Position numbers and translations under genes: made by a program. A stretch of 40,612 nt of DNA from CAZPAN01 sp964581165. GTDB taxonomy: Bacteria; Actinomycetota; Coriobacteriia; Coriobacteriales; CADBOM01. The DNA lies in assembly GCA_964581165.1 (NCBI GenBank), contig CAZOMM010000007.1, positions 1 to 40,612 on the forward strand, given 5' to 3'. This document shows positions 34,590-40,612 of the stretch, in pieces. How positions within the stretch are numbered: the stretch's first letter is position 1; each line of letters opens with the position of its first letter. The notes under the pieces are model-generated. The model ran no database searches, was not told the DNA's origin, and worked only from the letters and a program-made list of their open reading frames with translations.

Positions 34590-36167
34590 ATGATCGAAAT
34601 TTATGACACCACTCTTAGAGATGGCACACAGGCCGAAGGGGTATCGCTTTCGATTGAAGATAAGCTTCGTATCATTTCTAGGTTAGATACGCTTGGGGTC
34701 TCTTTTATCGAAGCGGGATATCCCGCATCTAACGAAAAGGACGCTGAGGTATTTAGAAGAGCTGCTCAGATGGATTTAAAAAACTCCAAGCTTGTAGCCT
34801 TTTCTATGACTTGTCGCAAAGATCTAAAACCTAAAGATGATCCTGCTATAAACGCACTCGTTGATTCTGGGGTAGCTTGTGTGGCGTTAGTGGGTAAGGC
34901 TTCGGCAATACATGTTGAGCAAACTCTTGCAACCAGCTTAGAAGAAAATCTTCGCATGGTGCAGCAAACTGTGGAGTATTTGGCAAGTCTCAACAAAATG
35001 GTTTTATTTGATGCCGAGCATTTTTTTGATGGCTATCTTGCTAATCCCAACTATTCCTTGCAGGTTATAACTGAGGCGGCCAAGGCCGGTGCTAGCAGGA
35101 TAGTTTTGTGCGACACCAATGGTTCAACTATGCCTTTTGAGGTTGGCAGGATAGTGACCGAGGTACTTGAGGCTTTTGCTCAGACGGCTACTGATTGCAA
35201 ACTTGGCATCCATGCTCACGACGACTGCGGCTTGGCTGTTGCTAATTCTATTGAGGCAGTGCGTGCAGGTGCTATGCAGGTTCAAGGAACTATCAATGGT
35301 TATGGCGAGAGGGTAGGCAACGCCGATTTGATTTCTGTGATTGCCAATCTCGAGTTAAAAATGGGCCTGGAATGTATTGGAAAAGAGAATTGTCGTCAGC
35401 TTAGTTCTACTGCCAATTTTGTTGCTGATGTTTTTAATAGGTCGTTGCCGCCCAATCGTCCCTTTGTGGGATCTTCGGCCTTTGCTCATAAGGGTGGATT
35501 ACACGTATCTGCACTAAGGCGTATGGGTGGTGCTTATGAGCATGTAAAACCCGAGGATGTTGGCAACATGTCGCATGTGGTAGTTAGCGAGCTTTCGGGT
35601 AAGGCTTCGATAATTGCCAAATGTGCTGAGTTTGGCTTGGAACTAGGCAAGGAAGAAAGCTGCGTTAAGGATCTGCTGCAAAAAGTTAAGAGCCTTGAGA
35701 GTGAGGGCTATTCCTTTGAGTTAGCCGACGCATCGCTAGAACTACTATTTAGGCAAAGTTTAGGCCAGGGTTTTCCGATCTTTGAGTTTGAGTCTTATCG
35801 TGTGATCACTGATAAGTTGGTCGAGGGTCATTCTCTTACCGAGGCAATCATCAAGATCAGAGTAGATGGTGAGAGATTTGTTGCCACGGGCGAGGGAAAT
35901 GGCCCTGTTAATGCCTTAGATGTGGCTCTTAGAAATGCAATTACCAGATTCTACCCACAGGTCTCTAAGATTAGTCTCACGGACTTTAAAGTTAGAGTTC
36001 TCGATGAATCTAGTGGAACCGATGCAGTAGTTAGGGTGCTTATTGAATCTAGGTGCGGTACACATAGTTGGGTCACCGTTGGGGTAGATGGAAATATCAT
36101 CGAAGCCTCTTGGAAAGCTCTGGTAGATTCCCTTGCTTATGGTCTTACGATCGTGACTCGTAAGTGA
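34590..36167 (+). CDS. cimA: (R)-citramalate synthase
   Basis: CimA condenses acetyl-CoA with pyruvate to citramalate, the first step of threonine-independent isoleucine synthesis. From the ATG at 34590 the protein is 525 residues; GTG codons at 34563 and 34581 are alternatives, and none has a good ribosome binding site. The DRE-TIM barrel signature DTTLRDGTQAEG lies at about 6-17, the metal-binding HAH at 208-210, and VLFDAEHFFDGY is characteristic of the CimA type rather than LeuA. A LeuA-type regulatory domain fills about 400-520. 2-Isopropylmalate or homocitrate synthase are less likely. Confidence 0.88.
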   Translation: MIEIYDTTLRDGTQAEGVSLSIEDKLRIISRLDTLGVSFIEAGYPASNEKDAEVFRRAAQMDLKNSKLVAFSMTCRKDLKPKDDPAINALVDSGVACVALVGKASAIHVEQTLATSLEENLRMVQQTVEYLASLNKMVLFDAEHFFDGYLANPNYSLQVITEAAKAGASRIVLCDTNGSTMPFEVGRIVTEVLEAFAQTATDCKLGIHAHDDCGLAVANSIEAVRAGAMQVQGTINGYGERVGNADLISVIANLELKMGLECIGKENCRQLSSTANFVADVFNRSLPPNRPFVGSSAFAHKGGLHVSALRRMGGAYEHVKPEDVGNMSHVVVSELSGKASIIAKCAEFGLELGKEESCVKDLLQKVKSLESEGYSFELADASLELLFRQSLGQGFPIFEFESYRVITDKLVEGHSLTEAIIKIRVDGERFVATGEGNGPVNALDVALRNAITRFYPQVSKISLTDFKVRVLDESSGTDAVVRVLIESRCGTHSWVTVGVDGNIIEASWKALVDSLAYGLTIVTRK

Positions 36168-36172
36168 AGTCT

Positions 36173-36236
36173 GACTGCCCGGATCCAGCGCGGCTTCTGT
36201 ACACCCACCCAGCAATTGTGTCAATTCTGGTTTAAC
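36173..36236 (+). repeat. 65-base intergenic element, copy A
   Basis: This segment after cimA matches 38876-38941 in the same orientation, with about 50 of 66 aligned positions identical and two one-base gaps. Shared blocks are GACTGCC, AGCGC, CACCCAC and TGTCAATTCTG. Most differences are transitions. It ends eight bases before the -10-like GATATT (36244-36249) upstream of the iron-sulfur gene. Confidence 0.75.
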
Positions 36237-36251
36237 ATTGAGTTGATATTG

Positions 36252-36279
36252 GGAAGAGGAATTTAGGAAGAGGAATTCT
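36252..36279 (+). repeat. Duplicated ribosome binding site (14-base tandem repeat)
   Basis: ggaagaggaattta (36252-36265) is followed by ggaagaggaattct (36266-36279), the first 12 bases identical. Each contains a usable Shine-Dalgarno-like ggaagagga, and the second ends two bases before the ATG of the iron-sulfur gene. Confidence 0.85.
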
Positions 36280-36280
36280 C

Positions 36281-37489
36281 ATGGGGTTGGATTTACTTGA
36301 ATGTTCCGATGCCTATTGGAAGTTTGCCGGTAGTTGTGCAAGATGCGGGCATTGCATAGAGGCCTGCGAATCGCTAACCAACAACGAGATGTCGCTAGGG
36401 GATATCGCAAAGGCAATGCTTGATGCTCAGCGCGAAGCCGATACAAAAGAAGAGCTTGCTGCAAAAATTGCATCGAACGAAAAACTTGTTAGTGCTGTTC
36501 GCGGTTGCTTTTTTTGCACCTCATGCAAAAACACCTGCTTTGCTCACAATGATGTTTGCGACCTTATCTATAGTGCACGTGTTGATTTTCAAAACCTAGG
36601 TCTTATTGAACGCGAGGCCTGGGCGAGTGTACTTGTAGATCAAGAATGGGATATTTTTACTGCTTATCGTGCAATTCATGGGATTGGATACCCGGATCTA
36701 TGCAAACACGTTGCCAATGATTATCACGAGGCATCATCAGGTTTTGATGCGGCATTTTTCCCTGGATGTGCTCTTGCGGCCTATGGCCCAGAGTTGACTC
36801 GCGAAATATTTACAGTAATGGAGGAGCTTGGTGCCTCTGTCACAATGCTAGATAGCTGCTGTGGATCCTCACTAAAAAGTGCCGGGTTTTTTCAAAGGGC
36901 CGAAGCTCTCTGTGATCGCAATGCTGAAGAGATCGAGGCTGCTGGTGTTTCAGAGCTAGTTTGTGTTTGTCCAGGTTGTGCAAATGATATGCGCAAGACC
37001 ATAGAAGACCGAGGTCTAAACATTAAAGTGAGCCTGCTCGCTGCCTGGCTGCACGAGAATGATTTTGTGCCTAAGGTGGAGCTGCCATCGGGAACAATCT
37101 GTCTTTCTAAGTCTTGTCAAGATAGAGATGGGACGTATCTAGATCAGACAAGGAAGGTTCTAGGGATTTCTGAAGACGAGTCGATATCGATATTCAAGGG
37201 ATGCTGCGGATCTGGAGGAGCAGTAAGCGCTTTTAATCCCAATAGACAGGCAGCTCAATCAGACGAAAAACTTTCATTTGCTCCCGATGGATCTACAGTA
37301 GTTACCATGTGCCCAACTTGCACATACACATATGCTTATCGCTTGATGCAATCGCCTAGACAGATCTCCAACAAACACTACACAGAACTGCTCTTCGAAA
37401 GCAATTTTGATTGGGATACGCAGTTTTCGCAGCTTAGCAGCATGTGGTATGGGGAGTATGGCCCTTGGCTTGCCCAGGTATTTGCATAG
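36281..37489 (+). CDS. Iron-sulfur protein with two 4Fe-4S sites and two CCG domains (HdrD/GlpC-like)
   Basis: This is probably a cytoplasmic electron-transfer or disulfide/thiol-type reductase subunit of 402 residues. The N-terminus has CARCGHCIEAC (C19, C22, C25, C29) and CFFCTSCKNTC (C76, C79, C82, C86), two likely 4Fe-4S clusters. Two cysteine-rich CCG domains follow: C163, C193-194, C230/C233, and C279, C308-309, C344/C347. This arrangement resembles heterodisulfide reductase HdrD, GlpC and related subunits. No transmembrane segment is evident. An FAD protein gene follows by about six bases, implying a two-subunit complex. The substrate is unknown. Confidence 0.85.
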   Translation: MGLDLLECSDAYWKFAGSCARCGHCIEACESLTNNEMSLGDIAKAMLDAQREADTKEELAAKIASNEKLVSAVRGCFFCTSCKNTCFAHNDVCDLIYSARVDFQNLGLIEREAWASVLVDQEWDIFTAYRAIHGIGYPDLCKHVANDYHEASSGFDAAFFPGCALAAYGPELTREIFTVMEELGASVTMLDSCCGSSLKSAGFFQRAEALCDRNAEEIEAAGVSELVCVCPGCANDMRKTIEDRGLNIKVSLLAAWLHENDFVPKVELPSGTICLSKSCQDRDGTYLDQTRKVLGISEDESISIFKGCCGSGGAVSAFNPNRQAAQSDEKLSFAPDGSTVVTMCPTCTYTYAYRLMQSPRQISNKHYTELLFESNFDWDTQFSQLSSMWYGEYGPWLAQVFA

Positions 37490-37498
37490 GGGGAAATG

Positions 37499-38875
37499 AT
37501 GGTGTCAGTTCCTAAAACTCCAAAAGAATCCGAGGAAGCAAAAGCTTTTGCTTTCACGTCTACCATATCTAAAAGTACTGAAAATGACAGTCATGCCTAC
37601 TATGGTGTGGACGGTAGAGATGTTGTGTCAGATGTTGTGGCAATCATTGGATATGGTGTTGCGGGTGTAAATGTAGCCATCTCGCTTAGGCGAAGTGGAT
37701 ACAAGGGCCGCATTGTTGCCTTTTCTGATACCGAAATTCTTCCATATAGTCCAATGCTTACTTCCTACTATGTGGGCGGAGAGAAAACTTGGGATCAATG
37801 TTTTCCTTGGAGTAAGGAAGAACTTGACGAGCTTGATGTGGAAGTTTGTGGGGGTAGTCCGGTTGTTAAGCTCGACCCAATAGAGCATCTCGTTGTAAAT
37901 GAACGTGGGGATGGCTGTAGATACTCCAAATGCGTAATAGCTATTGGGGCCAAGCCTGCAACCTTTGGTTTTCCGCAAGTTGAGGGCTACGATCCACTGG
38001 TGCTCAGAACAATGGACGATGCTCAAAAAATGAAGGAGGCATTTGAGCGATCGACCTGCAAGCGAGTGCTTGTGAGTGGAGCTTCGATGATTGCGCTTAA
38101 AAGTGTCGAGGCTGCGCTGAATCTAGGCCTTGATGTGTCGCTTGTGGGGATGAATGAGCATATTCTCGACTTTAGTGCACTACCAGAGACTGCTATACGC
38201 TTTGAGAAGGGCTTGGCACAAAAAGGCCTCAAGATGCGTTTTGGTCAGACTATGGCCTCGGTCGAAATTATCGAAAATGCTTTGGGTCGAGAGCTAGAGG
38301 TTAGATTTTCTGGTGGGGATGTTGAGCGATACGATGAGATCGTTGTCGCCCATGGTGTGAGGTCGAACCTCAGTTTTATCGAAGATGGTACTATCGAAAT
38401 CGATCGTGCGATTGTAGTAGACAGCTTTATGCGAACAAGCAACCAAGATGTTTATGCAGCTGGAGACGTTGCTCAGGCTCTCGACTTGATATCTGCTCAA
38501 AATCGGGTGATAGGTATTTGGAAGACTGCTGCACTGCAAGGGCAGTGCGCTGGTGCAGCTATTGCAGCTGAGATGGCTGGAGAGACACCATCCAAAGATA
38601 TCGCCTATAAAGGAGCCTTTATAGCCAATACCATCGCGGTTAATGGAACTTTGTTTATCTCGGCAGGTGTACCACAGGCATCAGAAGGCCAAGAGGTCGA
38701 AATACGCGAAGATGAGACGATGACTGTAGCTTGCATATTTGATTTTGGGCCGGATGGCAACAAGCGACTAGTGGGATACAACGTGGCAAGTGACATTGAT
38801 GATCCTGGAGGACTTGCTTACGACACGGCAGCTATGTTCTCCCTTAGGATCGAAGCGGGATTCAAAGCCGGCTAA
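37499..38875 (+). CDS. FAD-dependent pyridine nucleotide-disulfide-type oxidoreductase with degenerate NAD(P) motif
   Basis: The 458-residue protein belongs to the FAD/NAD(P)-binding fold used by ferredoxin/rubredoxin reductases and NirB. The FAD site shows IIGYGVAG near residues 49-56 and the second FAD motif DVYAAGDVAQ near 320. The central motif that normally binds NAD(P)H reads VSGASMIALK, where GxGxxG would be expected, so two glycines are replaced by Ser and Ala. The ATG at 37499 has aggggg five bases before it; an adjacent ATG at 37496 is possible. Pairing with the Fe-S protein is inferred from the six-base gap and shared layout. Confidence 0.82.
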   Translation: MVSVPKTPKESEEAKAFAFTSTISKSTENDSHAYYGVDGRDVVSDVVAIIGYGVAGVNVAISLRRSGYKGRIVAFSDTEILPYSPMLTSYYVGGEKTWDQCFPWSKEELDELDVEVCGGSPVVKLDPIEHLVVNERGDGCRYSKCVIAIGAKPATFGFPQVEGYDPLVLRTMDDAQKMKEAFERSTCKRVLVSGASMIALKSVEAALNLGLDVSLVGMNEHILDFSALPETAIRFEKGLAQKGLKMRFGQTMASVEIIENALGRELEVRFSGGDVERYDEIVVAHGVRSNLSFIEDGTIEIDRAIVVDSFMRTSNQDVYAAGDVAQALDLISAQNRVIGIWKTAALQGQCAGAAIAAEMAGETPSKDIAYKGAFIANTIAVNGTLFISAGVPQASEGQEVEIREDETMTVACIFDFGPDGNKRLVGYNVASDIDDPGGLAYDTAAMFSLRIEAGFKAG

Positions 38876-38898
38876 GACTGCCTGAGTCTAGCGCCGGC
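38867..38898 (+). terminator. GC-rich hairpin across the end of the FAD oxidoreductase gene
   Basis: gccggc (38867-38872) pairs with gccggc (38893-38898), and agact (38875-38879) with agtct (38885-38889) inside. It covers the stop codon and the first part of repeat copy B. There is no T-tract, so termination would be weak or factor-dependent. Confidence 0.4.
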
Positions 38899-38941
38899 GT
38901 TCTGCGCACCCACTCTGTGATCCTGTCAATTCTGCTTTAGC
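38876..38941 (+). repeat. 65-base intergenic element, copy B
   Basis: This is the second copy of the element at 36173-36236, in direct orientation. It follows the FAD oxidoreductase gene at once and ends ten bases before TATATT (38951-38956). With copy A it flanks the two-gene Fe-S/FAD unit. No further copy was found by eye in this window. Confidence 0.75.
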
Positions 38942-39078
38942 TATGCCAGCTATATTTGTAGTGCTAATTTATAGATAAGCAAACTTTACGTAATGGCTGT
39001 CTAGCAGAACTCCCCTTTTGTTTGCAAGGTTTAATTCGTACCGTTTTGGGTCTTATAAACTACAGATTCAACTCGAAT

Positions 39079-39116
39079 TTTCAAAAGCGCTTAATGTTAA
39101 TGCTTTGAAATATACA
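39079..39116 (+). promoter_or_regulatory. Palindromic operator candidate abutting a -10 box before the UroD-like gene
   Basis: ttcaaaagc (39080-39088) and gctttgaa (39102-39109) are inverted, with one extra A in the left arm, around an inner TTAATGTTAA. Immediately after is TATACA (39111-39116), a -10-like hexamer; no good -35 is visible because the palindrome fills that position. A start near 39122 would leave a leader of about 37 bases to the ATG at 39159. The layout suggests regulated expression by an activator or repressor. Confidence 0.5.
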
Positions 39117-39158
39117 ATTGCAAAGGTCTGGTATGTCCGTTTTAGAAGGGGAGACGAT

Positions 39159-40202
39159 ATGCCTAAACCAGAGAATCGCAAACTTAGTCCCGGCGAAAAT
39201 TACATGCGGATGCTTAATCATGAGATCCCAGAGTGGGTACCAATCTGGACTGTGGGACTTCCGCTGTATATCGAAGAGCCAATGCCGCTTATCCCTGTGG
39301 GTCCTTCGATCACTGCTCCACATATGCCGCCTGACAGCGACGGAATAGATCTTTTTGGTGTGAAATGGGTTGGAACCGAGGAGACCGGAGGTGCCAAGCT
39401 TCCTGAACCCAACAACTTCATACTCGATGACATTACTAAATGGCGCGATGTGATAAAGGTGCCAGACTTTAGTGATGTTGATTGGGAAAAGGAGGCCAAG
39501 AAGGATCTCGAGATGTTCAAAGTCGACCGCTCAGTGAGTGCTGTGGCGCAGAACGTCTTTATTGGAGTATTCCAAACTTTCGTATCTTTTATGGGCTTTA
39601 CTGAAGGACTTATCGCGATGTCTGAGGAGCCCGAAGAGGTAGAAGCACTTATTCACTACATCACTGACTTTTATACAGACATTGCAGAGAAGTATTTCGA
39701 TTATCTTAGACCCGACGCTTTTTTCCTTGTAGATGATACAGCCTCACAGATGGCACCATTTATGAGCGAGGAAATGTTTAGGAGGTTTTTCGTACCCTGC
39801 TACAAGAAGCTCGCAAGAAAGGCAAACGAATACGGAATCCCGATTCAGTTCCACAACTGTGGCTTAGCTGCTAACTTTATCGAGATCTGCCATGATGAGG
39901 TGGGTGTTATAGCTTGGGATCCAGCGCAGACTATGAACGATTTGCTGGGCTTTAAGAAGAAGTGGGGTCGTGAGATTGCGATAGTGGGAGGCTTTGATCC
40001 TTCTGGAGACCTTCTCTTACCTGATTGTCCGGATGAACTAATCAGGCAGGCTGTGCGAGATACCATTGATACGTATGCTCCCGATGGTGGATACGCCTTC
40101 TGTGGAATGTTTGTTGGACCAATTGGAGATGAGAATCTCATTCGCAAAGAAAAGGTTCTTGAGCAGGAGGTTATCGACTACGGAGCGACATTCTACGACT
40201 AA
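39159..40202 (+). CDS. Uroporphyrinogen decarboxylase-superfamily protein, probably a corrinoid methyltransferase
   Basis: The 347-residue protein has the UroD TIM-barrel pattern but lacks the standard HemE N-terminal signature. Instead it carries H232-x-C234 (FHNCG) and C315 (YAFCG), the zinc-ligand pattern of MtaA/CmuA-type methyl-transferring relatives. It may move a methyl group between a corrinoid protein, a methyl donor or a thiol cofactor. ATG 39159 is chosen because aaggggag lies six bases before it; the frame opens earlier at a TTG (39018), but that stretch covers the palindrome and is not protein-like. No corrinoid-binding protein gene is in the window. Confidence 0.82.
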   Translation: MPKPENRKLSPGENYMRMLNHEIPEWVPIWTVGLPLYIEEPMPLIPVGPSITAPHMPPDSDGIDLFGVKWVGTEETGGAKLPEPNNFILDDITKWRDVIKVPDFSDVDWEKEAKKDLEMFKVDRSVSAVAQNVFIGVFQTFVSFMGFTEGLIAMSEEPEEVEALIHYITDFYTDIAEKYFDYLRPDAFFLVDDTASQMAPFMSEEMFRRFFVPCYKKLARKANEYGIPIQFHNCGLAANFIEICHDEVGVIAWDPAQTMNDLLGFKKKWGREIAIVGGFDPSGDLLLPDCPDELIRQAVRDTIDTYAPDGGYAFCGMFVGPIGDENLIRKEKVLEQEVIDYGATFYD

Positions 40203-40372
40203 GTTTATGTTCCACCGAAATTTTGCTTCAAAACAAATGCTTGTTTGAGTGGAGTTCCACTAAATTTCTGTTCCTTCATTGAAATCTTAATTTGGCCCGG
40301 GGGTGTGTAGACTGCACCCCCGCCTGTCTAAGTTGCGATTGCGATTGCAATTGCTTGGATAGTTTTACTTTG

Positions 40373-40411
40373 CCGCATGTTATTTCTTCTGATTTAAACA
40401 TGCGGTTTTTT
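40373..40411 (+). terminator. Strong intrinsic terminator downstream of the UroD-like gene
   Basis: ccgcatgtt (40373-40381) pairs perfectly with aacatgcgg (40397-40405), followed by six T (40406-40411). It is a textbook factor-independent terminator closing the unit to its left. Confidence 0.88.
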
Positions 40412-40488
40412 CTTCTTAAAGCTTATTTCATTACGTGATTGCAAGCATAGTGACAATTTAAAGCGGCTAACAAGGTGGCTACAGATAT

Positions 40489-40518
40489 TTGCAGATACCT
40501 CAACAAACTAGGTAGACT
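40489..40518 (+). promoter_or_regulatory. Candidate promoter for the gene entering at the right edge
   Basis: TTGCAG (40489-40494) and TAGACT (40513-40518) are separated by 18 bases. They lie downstream of the terminator and about 45 bases before the next possible start codon. TTAATAA is repeated at 40518 and 40528. The match to consensus is moderate. Confidence 0.3.
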
Positions 40519-40561
40519 TAATAACGTTTAATAAAGCTCAATCTAGTTGGATGTGTATGAG

Positions 40562-40612
40562 ATGAGTCCAAAGGAAAAGGACGAAACATTTTTTGTAGTT
40601 TGGCTGATAAAT
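40562..40612 (+). CDS. Possible start of a further gene, cut off by window end
   Basis: From ATG 40562 the frame stays open to the edge for 17 codons, reading MSPKEKDETFFVVWLIN. There is no clear ribosome binding site before it, and the product is not recognised. The start of hydrophobic sequence at its end could lead into a membrane protein. It is listed because it follows a terminator and a promoter-like pair. Confidence 0.35.
   Translation, partial: MSPKEKDETFFVVWLIN

Larger units (their letters stand above)
40203..40561 (+). promoter_or_regulatory. Intergenic region: no complete gene; direct repeats, hairpins, terminator, possible promoter
   Basis: This 359-base spacer holds no complete gene. 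GTTCCACCGAAATTT (40209-40223) recurs as GTTCCACTAAATTT (40254-40267). Between them TCAAAACAA/TTGTTTGA (40228-40236 with 40241-40248) form an inverted repeat. gggggtg/caccccc (40299-40305 with 40315-40321) is a GC hairpin. A triple gattgc-type hexamer lies near 40333-40354. A terminator and a promoter-like pair follow and are listed separately. Confidence 0.5.

Noticed and set aside
39018..39158. Upstream TTG start for the UroD-like gene, adding 47 residues
   Set aside because: The stretch covers the palindrome and the -10 box, has no ribosome binding site and is not like the family's N-terminus.

Overview
The window is a single, entirely plus-strand stretch of bacterial chromosome. It carries most of the core translation and transcription gene cluster, followed by a branched-chain amino acid block and a short redox/methyltransferase region. 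The gene families, the actinobacterial-type coiled insertion in RpoC, the zinc-binding (C+) forms of L33, S14 and L24, and the moderate GC content suggest an actinobacterium, most likely class Coriobacteriia. That placement comes from protein character alone; no database search was possible and genus is not assigned.

Layout: the 3' part of a CAU-anticodon tRNA, tuf, rpmG, tRNA-Trp, secE, nusG (1-3038); rplK, rplA, an L10-type attenuator leader, rplJ, rplL (3190-6065); rpoB, rpoC (6291-14237); rpsL, rpsG, fusA (14656-17714); a long S10/spc run from rpsJ to secY, then adk and map (17785-30315). Instead of the usual infA-rpmJ-rpsM-rpsK-rpsD-rpoA-rplQ, map is followed by leuC, leuD, leuB, ilvE and a citramalate synthase gene (30413-36167). 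Next come a two-CCG-domain iron-sulfur protein and an FAD oxidoreductase (36281-38875), then a UroD-superfamily methyltransferase-like gene (39159-40202). The window ends in a regulatory-looking spacer and the first codons of one more possible gene.

How the genes work together: the first 30 kb builds the ribosome, RNA polymerase core, elongation factors EF-Tu and EF-G, and the Sec translocon. The leuCDB-ilvE-cimA block is consistent with threonine-independent isoleucine synthesis: acetyl-CoA plus pyruvate to citramalate (CimA), then isomerisation and oxidative decarboxylation (LeuCD, LeuB) to 2-oxobutyrate, with IlvE doing the final transamination. LeuCDB would also serve leucine. leuA and ilvBN/C/D are not in the window.

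The most interesting observations are: (1) RpoC has a roughly 170-residue C-terminal extension containing what reads as an RpoA-CTD-like helix-hairpin-helix domain. (2) A 65-bp element occurs in the same orientation upstream of the Fe-S/FAD gene pair and again upstream of the UroD-like gene, suggesting shared regulation or a cassette boundary. (3) The FAD protein has a degenerate NAD(P)-binding glycine motif, so its electron partner may be the adjacent Fe-S protein. (4) A 32-bp palindrome abuts a -10-like box before the UroD-like gene. (5) Short tandem duplications recur in many spacers, sometimes copying the stop codon of the upstream gene. (6) A nested structured RNA lies between rplW and rplB.
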